Source of the DNA: Nostoc commune NIES-4072
GTDB taxonomy: Bacteria > Cyanobacteriota > Cyanobacteriia > Cyanobacteriales > Nostocaceae
Length of the DNA stretch: 24,564 bases
Assembly (NCBI RefSeq): GCF_003113895.1
Contig: NZ_BDUD01000001.1
Span: forward strand, 5,443,398-5,467,961
Reading direction: 5' to 3'
Shown here: piece after piece, positions 8,355 through 15,172 of the stretch
Layout: every line of letters starts with the position of its first letter
Position numbering within the stretch: the stretch's first letter is position 1
Notes under the pieces: model-generated
Seen by the model: only the letters and a program-made list of their open reading frames with translations
Databases searched by the model: none
What the model was told of the DNA's origin: nothing
Program-made: the position numbers and the translations under genes

Positions 8355-8621
8355 ATGACAAAAAAACATAGCAATTTTTCTGGACAAGAACAGTTTCATC
8401 CTATATTAGTTATCTTAGTAGCAGGTTCGCTCTCTTTAGCAATTGTTGATCGCAGCAATCGCCCTGCATACTTTGATATTGTGAAAATTGCAGTCGTTTA
8501 TTTTTTTGGTACAACTAAGTCCCAAGGAAATATTAATAAGTCTAACAACCTAGATGATTCAGAAATCCCAGACAATTCAGATAGCGCGAAATGTAATGAT
8601 AATGACGATAAGCCTAAATGA
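8355..8621 (+). CDS. Small membrane-anchored protein with an acidic tail, 88 aa
   Basis: A purine-rich stretch with GGAG and AAGGA precedes the ATG, giving good translation signals. The 88-aa product has a hydrophobic segment at about residues 16-31 (HPILVILVAGSLSLAIV) and a second, weaker one near 38-52. A hydrophilic tail from about 53 to 88 is rich in Asn, Asp and Ser and looks disordered. I do not recognise it. It resembles the preceding gene in size, membrane character and transcript layout, with a terminator hairpin on each side. Whether the two products work together cannot be told from sequence. Confidence 0.65.
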   Translation: MTKKHSNFSGQEQFHPILVILVAGSLSLAIVDRSNRPAYFDIVKIAVVYFFGTTKSQGNINKSNNLDDSEIPDNSDSAKCNDNDDKPK

Positions 8622-8661
8622 AGAACTGAACTAGTTAAAGGAACGGTAAATAAAAGTAAAA

Positions 8662-8694
8662 TCAAAAGCCCGGTCATGAAGACCAGGCTTTTGA
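8662..8694 (+). terminator. Hairpin terminator after the 88-aa gene
   Basis: TCAAAAGCC plus GGTC (8662-8675) pairs with GACC plus GGCTTTTGA (8681-8694), with one C/A mismatch and a 5-nt loop. The TTTT belongs to the stem. The U-tract is short, but the A-rich left arm means it could work in both directions. Confidence 0.6.
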
Positions 8695-8906
8695 ACGTAA
8701 ACAATGGGGCTATATTCCCCGAAGGTTAGTTATAGAGGTTCAGTATAATATCGATGCTCTAATAAGTGATACTACTTTGCTGTTATCGATTCCGGAAAAT
8801 TCGCTAAAAATTTTTGAGTAGCCTTTTTGTCCCAAAATACAGCAAGCGGTTGGTAGCTTCAGCGTGTAGGATCTAAAAATATTTATTAATTTTCCGGCTT
8901 TTGCTG

Positions 8907-9011
8907 ATGAATAATGAATTTGGTAGCTGGCAAGAATGGCTGACAGTATTCACCTATCTAGGTTTTACGGTTTTTATTATCTGGCGTGTATTTTCCACCC
9001 AGAAGAATTAA
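8907..9011 (+). CDS. Candidate small single-span membrane protein, 34 aa
   Basis: A short frame from ATG at 8907 to TAA at 9009-9011. The product has a polar N-terminus with two tryptophans (MNNEFGSWQEW), one hydrophobic span (about residues 12-28, LTVFTYLGFTVFIIWRV) and a short basic end. This layout is typical of the tiny single-helix subunits of photosynthetic and respiratory complexes in cyanobacteria, but I cannot match it to a named subunit. There is no strong ribosome-binding site, which lowers confidence. It sits alone between the terminator at 8662-8694 and the palindromic repeats from 9031. Confidence 0.42.
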   Translation: MNNEFGSWQEWLTVFTYLGFTVFIIWRVFSTQKN

Positions 9012-9030
9012 AAAGCTGCATAATAACTTC

Positions 9031-9095
9031 ACAGACGCGATTAATCGCATCTCTACTCCTAACTCTTGTACAGACGCGATTAATCGCGTCTCTAC
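9031..9095. repeat. Two direct copies of a palindromic GACGCGATTAATCGC repeat
   Basis: A 26-bp unit occurs at 9031-9056 and 9070-9095 with one difference. Its core GCGATTAATCGC is a perfect palindrome, and in the second copy GACGCGATTAATCGCGTC is fully palindromic. From memory this is a common interspersed repeat in Nostoc-type genomes. It lies between the 34-aa frame and the convergent transporter gene and may help end transcription from both sides. Confidence 0.75.
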
Positions 9096-9098
9096 TTT

Positions 9099-10127
9099 TC
9101 AGATACCTTTAAATCCCATACCTTGTTCTAATTGAGCTGCAACTTTACGAGAAATCTGAAAACGAACACCAACTTGGCTAAGGAATATGCCAACTAAAAT
9201 CAAGCTACCACCGATATATTGGGCGAATGTAGGGACTTCACCCAATACCAAATAAGCTGCGAAAATTCCCACAATTGGAGTAAAAGAGCCAGCTAAAGAA
9301 GCCGTTGACACAGTAGAAGCTCTCAAGCCCTTGAGCCAAAATGATTGACCTAAAACCACAATTACAGCAGCATAAACAAGCATCCACTGCCACAGGAAAG
9401 GTGAAAATACATCTATAAAGTGGTCGCTGCCATAGAGAATTAAAGCAGCAAAGAAAAATATTATAGTTCCTAGAGCAGTACGAAAAATACTAAAGATTCC
9501 CACTGGGATATCAGAAAGCCATTCTTTAACAATAATCGTTGAAACTACTGAAGCTACAGCTGCGATCGCCGCCAATAATTCCCCAATACCTAATCTTAAA
9601 ACACCCATGTGGATCGTAGTCATCTGTGAGGGTTGCAGGAGAATAGTTAGAGCAACCCCGACAAATGCAGCGATCGCTCCTAAAACTTCCCAACGATTTA
9701 CCCGTTCCCTCAGTAACCAGACTGATAAAGCTATACCCAGAGGTGGTTCCAAACGTCCAATCAAAATAATATTGTTGACTTCTGTTAATGCTAATGCCTG
9801 GAAAATTAAGCCAGGGACAAGCGCTCCTGATAAAATTGCGATCGCTATCAGCGCCAACCAATTTTTCTTTGACAGTTCCTGTAAAGCCTTTTTGTTCCAC
9901 TGTCGCCTATAAATAGGTAACATAACTATCAAGGCACATAAATTCCCTACGAATAAAACATTACATAGAGAAATCGGATTTCGACCATCCATCAAATGTT
10001 GAGCGCCAATTTGTGTCAGCTTGCGAGTAACTGCACTAGAGGCTCCAAAAATCAAAATTGCTAGCCAGAGATAGGTTTGACCGGGAATTTTATAGATAAA
10101 AGGATGACATCTTCTCGGTCTGCTCAT
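9099..10127 (-). CDS. EamA/DMT-family transporter
   Basis: A 342-aa polytopic membrane protein with about ten hydrophobic segments in two similar halves, roughly residues 18-160 and 172-325. This is the duplicated EamA (drug/metabolite transporter) fold. Family-type features are GASSAVTRKL near the start of the first half, LEPPLGIALSVWLLRERVN at the end of the first repeat, and SLAGSFTPIVGIFAAYLVLGEVP, split over the matching place in the second. Members export or import small metabolites, and the substrate cannot be read from sequence. A hydrophilic tail follows the last span. Its start region faces the 10380 gene, and the 252 bp between them hold a phased pentamer array. No strong ribosome-binding site is visible before the ATG. 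Confidence 0.88.
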   Translation of the reverse strand: MSRPRRCHPFIYKIPGQTYLWLAILIFGASSAVTRKLTQIGAQHLMDGRNPISLCNVLFVGNLCALIVMLPIYRRQWNKKALQELSKKNWLALIAIAILSGALVPGLIFQALALTEVNNIILIGRLEPPLGIALSVWLLRERVNRWEVLGAIAAFVGVALTILLQPSQMTTIHMGVLRLGIGELLAAIAAVASVVSTIIVKEWLSDIPVGIFSIFRTALGTIIFFFAALILYGSDHFIDVFSPFLWQWMLVYAAVIVVLGQSFWLKGLRASTVSTASLAGSFTPIVGIFAAYLVLGEVPTFAQYIGGSLILVGIFLSQVGVRFQISRKVAAQLEQGMGFKGI

Positions 10128-10197
10128 AATAATACTGCTGCAAAAAATACTCTTTATTAATACTCTGCTAACTTGGCTAATTTAAGGTGAGATTAAT

Positions 10198-10281
10198 CTG
10201 AGAAAACACTTAAAGCAAGCTGAGGTTGAAAATATCAGAGTTTTCTGAGAATATGCTGAGTCTAAACTAAGTTTTTCTAAG
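10198..10281. promoter_or_regulatory. Phased CTNAG array, candidate response-regulator binding region
   Basis: CT(G/A)AG pentamers start at 10198, 10220, 10245, 10256, 10267 and 10277, and a related CTTAA at 10209. Spacings are 11, 11, 25, 11, 11 and 10 bp, about one helical turn apart in two blocks. Direct repeats with an 11-bp period are the usual binding layout of OmpR/PhoB-class regulators; PmrA boxes (TTAA cores, 11-bp period) are a known example. The array lies between divergent genes, 98-182 bp upstream of the ATG at 10380, and an OmpR-class regulator is encoded at 13415. The link to that regulator is inference. Confidence 0.5.
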
Positions 10282-10379
10282 GGATAAATTCAGACAATTA
10301 CTAGACTGATTTCACTTGAACTTCAGTAGTAGATGAGATGCTTTAGTTCATCGGGAAACTTCAACACAAGGAAAAACAA

Positions 10380-10760
10380 ATGAAAATTGCTTCTTCTCTG
10401 CTTACAGGTGTTGCTCTTGTTGGTATGTTAACTGTCTGGGATGTTCCACTTAAAATTGTGAGTCCTTCACTGGTGCAAGCATCAGCCGCAGAAAAGAAAG
10501 ATGCTACAGGTTTGACTACTCAACAAAAGATTGATTTGGTCATCAAGCATAAGGGTCAGTTTGGTGGTGGTGATGAACTACGTCGTTTCTTTTTTGGCGA
10601 TCTTGAACCGCTAGCTGTTCAACCCGGTGGTGCAGGTATGGTGGTTAATCTTTACAATAAAGCCAATAATGTGACCTTTTCTTACTGTTCTACCTTTGAT
10701 GTAGTAGTTGCGGTTAAAAAAGGTAAAGTACCAAAGTTTGAGGCTGATGAAGTTAAATAA
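10380..10760 (+). CDS. Small exported protein with signal peptide, 126 aa
   Basis: A 126-aa protein with an N-terminal signal peptide: a lysine at residue 2, a hydrophobic stretch at about 4-20, and a likely cleavage site near residues 35-38 in VQASAAE. The mature part of about 90 residues contains QKIDLVIKHKGQFGGGDELRRF and ends lysine-rich, with one cysteine in FSYCSTF. I know no family. AAGGA 9 nt upstream supports the ATG. It stands alone behind a phased CTNAG array, which suggests regulated expression of a periplasmic or envelope protein. A MITE-like palindrome follows 10 bp after its stop. Confidence 0.7.
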   Translation: MKIASSLLTGVALVGMLTVWDVPLKIVSPSLVQASAAEKKDATGLTTQQKIDLVIKHKGQFGGGDELRRFFFGDLEPLAVQPGGAGMVVNLYNKANNVTFSYCSTFDVVVAVKKGKVPKFEADEVK

Positions 10761-10770
10761 TTCTTATTTG

Positions 10771-10957
10771 TAAATAGGTAGGGCTATTTCATTCTCATCT
10801 AGCCCGCCTCAGAATAAATTCTGAGGCTAATAGCCCAAGTCGTCTAAAGACGACTAATAAAGGCTTTTAGTCGTCTTTAGACGACTTTTGCTATTAGCCT
10901 GGAACTTTAGTTCTGGGCGGTTTACGTGTAGAACGAAATAGCCCTGATAAATAGGTA
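10771..10957. mobile_element. MITE-like palindromic element with flanking direct repeats
   Basis: A long imperfect palindrome runs from GGGCTATTTC (10781-10790) to GAAATAGCCC (10935-10944). Further matching arms inside include AGGCTAATAGC near the middle and two palindromes of the type AGTCGTCTAAAGACGACT. The exact 10-mer TAAATAGGTA flanks it at 10771-10780 and 10948-10957 and looks like a target-site duplication, though the right side has three extra bases (TGA). It has no coding capacity. I infer a non-autonomous element moved by a transposase encoded elsewhere, inserted just behind the exported-protein gene. Confidence 0.7.
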
Positions 10958-10975
10958 GATATAAATAATTGAAGA

Positions 10976-11013
10976 AGAATTCAGAAGCGTCTTTGGTTTT
11001 GCTCCTGAATTCT
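10976..11013 (+). terminator. Possible hairpin terminator
   Basis: AGAATTCAG (10976-10984) pairs perfectly with CTGAATTCT (11005-11013) across a 20-nt loop. The following bases are AT-rich but lack a run of T. It may be the original terminator of the exported-protein gene, now pushed away by the MITE-like insertion. Confidence 0.35.
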
Positions 11014-11056
11014 ATTCGATAAAAACTAATTTGTAACTTTTGATCAAAGGTCAGAT

Positions 11057-11788
11057 ATGGAATTTAGAGATGCTATCTTGTTGTTACATCCAGCGATCGC
11101 TGTACTCGTAGTATTTCCTTTAATTGGCGTCATTGTCAACCGCGCTTTACAAGTCCGTCAACGCCGATTGCAAACTTTAGCCATAGGTAAGAGCAAAATT
11201 CCCGCCACTGTAGGACAAGAGCATACTCAGTTGGGTCGCTGGCTAACTGGAGCAGTTGTAAGTATTGTTTTAATAGCGTTTGCCTACGATATTTTTGGTA
11301 ATATTTTAGATAATCAACTTTGGATTAAAGCACCATTCCAGGTAGTATTTATCGGGTTATTGTTTGTGGCTGCGATCGCTTCTCTGTATTTACTCTATCA
11401 AGCAAAGCAGAAAAATTGGCGTGCCATATTTGCAACCCTTACAGGAATTGCATTAGTAGTGCTTGGATGTCAAGATGGTATTTACCGCAAAACTGACCAA
11501 TGGTATACCTCTCACTATTATTATGGGCTAACGTCTGCTTTGCTGATGATTCTTTCACTCTCGATTTTGCCAGAAATTTATAAAGATAAGACCAATCGCT
11601 GGCGCAAGGTTCACATTACTATTAGTGCTTTTGCTCTCTTACTATTTATTGGGCAGGGGATAACAGGAACGCGAGCATTGTTAGAAGTTCCACTCACTTG
11701 GCAAGAACGCTATATCAATATGCTTTATGAGCAAAAATGTGATATTAAATCTTGTACAATCCAGCCATTATCTTTACCTAAAAATTAA
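11057..11788 (+). CDS. DUF4079 membrane protein
   Basis: A 243-aa polytopic protein that I recognise as the cyanobacterial DUF4079 type from its opening (LLLHPAIAVLVVFPLIGVIVNRALQVRQRR) split across the first membrane segment. About five or six hydrophobic segments follow. Histidines in LLHP (residue 11), TSHYYYG (about 152) and KVHI (about 185) lie at or near membrane boundaries, an arrangement compatible with b-type haem ligation as in cytochrome b561-like proteins. Haem binding is inference and the role is unknown. Its stop is 48 bp before the sensor-kinase start on the same strand, so the two may be one transcript. A HIP1 octamer lies near its start. Confidence 0.75.
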   Translation: MEFRDAILLLHPAIAVLVVFPLIGVIVNRALQVRQRRLQTLAIGKSKIPATVGQEHTQLGRWLTGAVVSIVLIAFAYDIFGNILDNQLWIKAPFQVVFIGLLFVAAIASLYLLYQAKQKNWRAIFATLTGIALVVLGCQDGIYRKTDQWYTSHYYYGLTSALLMILSLSILPEIYKDKTNRWRKVHITISAFALLLFIGQGITGTRALLEVPLTWQERYINMLYEQKCDIKSCTIQPLSLPKN

Positions 11789-11836
11789 TAATGAATAGAA
11801 CTAACAATATTTTCAATCCCTTAGACAAAACTAAAA

Positions 11837-13255
11837 GTGAAGCAACTCAGAAATATTTGGATAAATCTTGACCCTTTTTCATTGCAATTACGCCTAAGCA
11901 TTGGTATCGCTACATTTTCAACTTTAATATTAGGTAGTTTTGCTGCATGGACTAGTTGGAAAATGCAGCAAATTTTGATTGATAGTCGTAAGCATAATAT
12001 AGAAGAAATCACTGAACGCTTGCCGCGTGATGTGCAACTTTACAGTGAAATGATGCAACCTGAAACTGGGTTACAAAAAGCTATTAATAACTTAGCAAAT
12101 ACTAACCTGTTTTTATGGCTAAAAAGTCCTGATAATCAAATTTTGATAAAATCTGCTACTTTAAATTTGTTATCTAAATCTACAGTTACTAAGTTAATGT
12201 CCCTTAGTAATATGCAAATTAAACCACAAATTTACAAAGTTAATCAAAGGTACTTTATTATCAGTAGTAGCTTTTTGCAAGTGCAGGGTAAGTATCTAGG
12301 TAAACTATTTGTAGTACATGACATTACTCGTGAACAGACAATGTTTATGGCAATGCTGCAAAGTTTGAATATTAGCTGTATTGTGGCAATTATTGTAATA
12401 ATAACTATAAGTGCATTTTATATTAAACGTTCTCTGCAACCACTGCGCCAGCTAAGTCAGATGACTTCTGTGATTTCTATAGAAGATTTAGGAAAAGCAC
12501 AACTATATGTTAATAATGCACCCAGCGAAGTCAAAGAATTAGCTCAAACTTTAACCATGTTGTTATCGCGTCTCTCGCAATCTTGGGAGCAAGAACGTGA
12601 ATTTGTGAGTAATGTTTCTCACGAGTTACGTACACCATTGACGATTGTACATGGTTACTTACAAAGCGTCTTGCGACGGCAGAATAACTTAACCGAAATT
12701 CAACAAGAAGCTTTAGAAACTGCTGCCTCAGAAGCCGAACGGACTATCCGCTTGCTACAAGATTTACTTGATTTAGCACGAGCAGATAGTGGTTATTTGA
12801 ATTTTCAGATGAAATCTTATGTGTTGAATGACTTAGTTGAAGAAGTTGTAGTGATGGCGCAAAAATATAGCGATCGCTTAATTACAATCGAGTCAACAAC
12901 TTATCCCATTGGTGTGAAAGTAGACTACAGCCGTTTTAAACAAATATTGCTCAATTTAATTAATAATGCTATTAGTTATTCTGAAGCTAATACGCCTATA
13001 ACTTTAAAGTTAAATCAGGTTCATAACAAATCAATTATTCAAGTTTGTGACAAAGGTTATGGTATTCCTTTACAACACCAAACACGTATTTTCGAGCGAT
13101 TTTACCGCGTAGATGAATCCCGCTCTCATGCAACTGGCGGTTCTGGTTTGGGTTTATCCATTGTTAAGACACTTGTAGAGGGTATGGGTGGTAGTGTATC
13201 TGTGCAATCAAAATTAGGAGAAGGGAGTGTGTTTACCATCACTCTACTTACATAG
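11837..13255 (+). CDS. Membrane sensor histidine kinase
   Basis: A 472-aa kinase with the full canonical layout. Membrane segments at about residues 19-38 and 178-196 enclose a periplasmic sensor region of about 140 residues of no family I recognise. A HAMP linker (about 197-250) leads to the H-box FVSNVSHELRTPL with phospho-acceptor H262. The ATPase domain shows the N-box (LLNLINNAISYS), G1 (VCDKGYGIP), F-box (IFERFYRVD) and G2 (GGSGLGLS). The start is a GTG; an in-frame TAG at 11822-11824 rules out any much longer protein. An ATG at 11791 is in another frame. It probably phosphorylates the OmpR-type regulator at 13415, although kinase-before-regulator is the less common order. Confidence 0.93.
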   Translation: MKQLRNIWINLDPFSLQLRLSIGIATFSTLILGSFAAWTSWKMQQILIDSRKHNIEEITERLPRDVQLYSEMMQPETGLQKAINNLANTNLFLWLKSPDNQILIKSATLNLLSKSTVTKLMSLSNMQIKPQIYKVNQRYFIISSSFLQVQGKYLGKLFVVHDITREQTMFMAMLQSLNISCIVAIIVIITISAFYIKRSLQPLRQLSQMTSVISIEDLGKAQLYVNNAPSEVKELAQTLTMLLSRLSQSWEQEREFVSNVSHELRTPLTIVHGYLQSVLRRQNNLTEIQQEALETAASEAERTIRLLQDLLDLARADSGYLNFQMKSYVLNDLVEEVVVMAQKYSDRLITIESTTYPIGVKVDYSRFKQILLNLINNAISYSEANTPITLKLNQVHNKSIIQVCDKGYGIPLQHQTRIFERFYRVDESRSHATGGSGLGLSIVKTLVEGMGGSVSVQSKLGEGSVFTITLLT

Positions 13256-13274
13256 CTAGTCAGCCCCTTTAGGG

Positions 13275-13302
13275 AAGTCAAAAGTCAAAAGTCAAAAGTC
13301 AA
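13275..13302. repeat. Heptanucleotide tandem repeat (AAGTCAA)x4
   Basis: Four exact 7-bp units run head to tail between the kinase and regulator genes. Short tandemly repeated heptamers of this kind (STRR) are a known feature of heterocystous cyanobacteria. Confidence 0.85.
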
Positions 13303-13352
13303 AAATTTTGAATCCCATAAATAAATTTACTTACTCTGTATCTTTTTATTTC

Positions 13353-13371
13353 TGGTCAAAGTCAGGTTAAA
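13353..13371 (-). promoter_or_regulatory. Pho-box-like pair upstream of the response regulator
   Basis: On the minus strand TTTAACCT, then GAC, then TTTGACCA gives two 8-bp half-sites with an 11-bp period. The cyanobacterial Pho box is described as repeats of (C/T)TTAACC(T/A) separated by 3 bp. The first half-site fits fully and the second has one mismatch. The pair ends 43 bp before the regulator's ATG, so autoregulation or phosphate control is possible. Two repeats only, so the call is tentative. Confidence 0.4.
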
Positions 13372-13414
13372 GTAACACTTTGATTGTCACCCTATCCGCT
13401 TTAATATTACAAAT

Positions 13415-14089
13415 ATGGCAGCAAATATCCTCTTAGTTGAAGATGAAGTTAAACTGGCACGATTTGTTGAATTAGAACTAAGTAGCGAAGGTTACAATAT
13501 AAACGTGGCACATGATGGCATCGCTGGTTTAACACTAGCACGGGAGTTATCGCCAGATTTAGTTATTCTTGATTGGATGCTTCCAGGGCTGTCAGGCTTA
13601 GAAATCTGTCGTCGGTTGCGGTCAACTGGTATTTCCGTACCAGTAATTTTACTGACTGCAAAAGATGAAGTTAGCGATCGCGTCGCAGGTTTGGATGCAG
13701 GAGCTGATGATTATGTAGTCAAACCATTTAGTATAGAAGAACTCCTAGCTAGAATCCGCGCTCATCTACGCCGCACTCAAGAAACAGATCAGGATATTTT
13801 TCAGTTTGAAGACTTGAGTTTAAATCACCGGACTCGCCAAGTTTACCGGGGTAAGCGGGCAATTGAGTTAACGGCTAAAGAGTTCGACTTGTTAGAATAT
13901 ATACTCTCGCATCCCCGTCAGGTATTTACTAAAGACCAAATTCTACAAAAAGTTTGGGGTTATGACTTTATGGGTAATTCCAATATCATCGAAGTATACA
14001 TCCGCTACTTGCGCCTAAAACTAGAAGAAAATAATGAAAAACGTTTGATTCATACGGTGCGTGGTGTGGGCTATGTACTTCGGGAATAG
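13415..14089 (+). CDS. OmpR/PhoB-family response regulator
   Basis: A 224-aa regulator with a receiver domain (about residues 4-115) and a winged-helix DNA-binding domain (about 128-223). The acidic pocket E9/D10, phospho-acceptor D53 (in VILDWMLPG), T81 and K103 (in VVKPF) are all present. The C-terminal domain carries LTAKEFDLLEYI, VWGYDF and RLKLEE, typical of the OmpR/PhoB class, and ends IHTVRGVGYVLRE. It is intact and full length. The kinase gene lies 159 bp upstream with a heptamer repeat and a Pho-box-like pair in the gap, so the regulator may have its own promoter. Candidate targets are its own promoter and the CTNAG array at 10198-10281. I cannot assign a named system. Confidence 0.94.
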   Translation: MAANILLVEDEVKLARFVELELSSEGYNINVAHDGIAGLTLARELSPDLVILDWMLPGLSGLEICRRLRSTGISVPVILLTAKDEVSDRVAGLDAGADDYVVKPFSIEELLARIRAHLRRTQETDQDIFQFEDLSLNHRTRQVYRGKRAIELTAKEFDLLEYILSHPRQVFTKDQILQKVWGYDFMGNSNIIEVYIRYLRLKLEENNEKRLIHTVRGVGYVLRE

Positions 14090-14119
14090 TCGAAGTCAAA
14101 ACATTTTATTTTTATTTAT

Positions 14120-14180
14120 ATCCTTGGGTTAATATCATTTGCTCTTGCAGGAACGATCTTAACCCAAGGATTTATTTAAT
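14120..14180 (+). terminator. Strong hairpin terminator after the response regulator
   Basis: ATCCTTGGGTTAA (14120-14132) pairs perfectly over 13 bp with TTAACCCAAGGAT (14159-14171). A further 3 bp (ATC/GAT) pair inside the loop after one mismatch. TTATTTAA follows. It lies 30 nt after the regulator's stop and closes the DUF4079-kinase-regulator unit. Confidence 0.75.
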
Positions 14181-14337
14181 GAAATCAATTTCTACACTAA
14201 AATACCAATTCGTAATACTCTACGTAATTGAGAAAGTTAGATTACATCTGGCTGGGTTTCCACCATTTGTATCTATAGTCTTATTAGTCTTATTTTGGAG
14301 AATTAATATAAGATATGTGCAACAATTAGTCAGTCTT

Positions 14338-14342
14338 AAGGA
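14338..14342 (+). promoter_or_regulatory. Ribosome-binding site supporting a TTG start
   Basis: AAGGA lies 8 nt before the TTG at 14351. An in-frame TAG at 14327-14329 prevents any longer protein. No in-frame ATG is close, so TTG is the best start for the permease. Confidence 0.6.
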
Positions 14343-14350
14343 CAATAAAA

Positions 14351-15124
14351 TTGCGAATAAAAACAAATTTCGAGCAATCTTGGATTGTACGCTGTTTTGT
14401 AGCAGTATTGCTTTTCGGTCAAGTGTGGCTACATTTCCTCCAAGGAAAAACGTACTATCGCAAGATTCTGCAACATCTAGTGACTGCTGGGCCAGGTTCT
14501 ATCTCTCCAGTTCTCCTTGTCAGTGGTTTTGCAGGAATGATTTTTACTCTTCAGATGGCAAGAGAATTAATCCGATTTGGGGCTATCAATGCTGTGGGAG
14601 GTGCTTTTGCCTTAGCTTTTTGTAAAGAATTGGCTCCAATTTTGACTGCTAGTATTATGGCGGCACAAGTAGGTTCTGCTTTTGCAGCAGAAATCGGTGC
14701 AATGCAAGTCACTGAGCAAATTGATGCACTTTATATGCTCAAAACTGATCCAATTGATTATCTAGTAGTTCCTAGAGTAATTGCTTGTAGTTTAATGGTG
14801 CCTTTGATGACAATTTTAGCTTTAGTTACGGGCATCTTCGGTGGGGTTTTTGCAGCATCATATTTTTACAAAATTATTCCTGAAACATTTTTAGAATCAG
14901 TCAGAGATTTTTTAGAACCGTCAGATTTGTTTATTATTTTGCTAAAAGGGTTTATTTTTGGTCTGCTGGTTGCTGTTATTGGCTGTAGTTGGGGATTAAC
15001 TACTAAGGGAGGAGCAAAAGAAGTAGGAGAATCGGCAACAAAAGCAGTAGTTACTAGTTGGATATCAATTTTTGTAATGGATCTTTTACTTTCTGTACTG
15101 CTGTTTGAACAGCCTGCATTTTGA
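14351..15124 (+). CDS. MlaE-family ABC transporter permease
   Basis: A 257-aa permease of the MlaE/Ttg2B/TGD1 family, which moves phospholipids or related lipids between membranes together with an ATPase (MlaF) and a substrate-binding MCE protein (MlaD). After a short N-terminal helix come segments typical of the family: GFAGMIFTLQMARELIRFGA, then ELAPILTASIMAAQVGSAFAAEIG split over the second span, EQIDAL and PRVIACSLMVPL, with five or six hydrophobic stretches in all. The start is TTG, supported by AAGGA 8 nt upstream. MlaF and MlaD are not next to it; from memory, separate loci for these parts are usual in cyanobacteria. It follows the regulator's terminator, so it is probably its own transcript. 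Confidence 0.9.
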   Translation: MRIKTNFEQSWIVRCFVAVLLFGQVWLHFLQGKTYYRKILQHLVTAGPGSISPVLLVSGFAGMIFTLQMARELIRFGAINAVGGAFALAFCKELAPILTASIMAAQVGSAFAAEIGAMQVTEQIDALYMLKTDPIDYLVVPRVIACSLMVPLMTILALVTGIFGGVFAASYFYKIIPETFLESVRDFLEPSDLFIILLKGFIFGLLVAVIGCSWGLTTKGGAKEVGESATKAVVTSWISIFVMDLLLSVLLFEQPAF

Positions 15125-15134
15125 AGTATTAAAT

Positions 15135-15151
15135 CAGTCAACAGTCAACAG
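15135..15151. repeat. Short heptamer repeat (CAGTCAA)x2
   Basis: Two exact CAGTCAA units plus CAG lie just after the MlaE-type gene. This is a short example of the heptamer repeats seen elsewhere in the window. Confidence 0.5.
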
Positions 15152-15172
15152 TTTTCATTTATCACCAAAACA

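Noticed and set aside
7872..8621. Type I toxin-antitoxin interpretation of the small hydrophobic genes
   Set aside because: No antisense RNA promoter could be identified, and the hairpins look like ordinary terminators.
11791..11871. A 26-codon frame starting with ATG just before the kinase
   Set aside because: It overlaps the kinase start in another frame and shows no coding features; at most it is a leader peptide without evidence.
13415..14089. Calling the two-component pair SphS/SphR on the basis of the Pho-box-like site
   Set aside because: The kinase has two membrane spans and a periplasmic domain, unlike cyanobacterial SphS, and two half-sites are weak evidence.
14179..14625. A 148-codon plus-strand frame overlapping the MlaE-type gene
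   Set aside because: Most of it overlaps the clear MlaE coding sequence in another frame, is Ser/Cys-rich and shows no domain. The non-overlapping start has one hydrophobic stretch but no ribosome-binding site.
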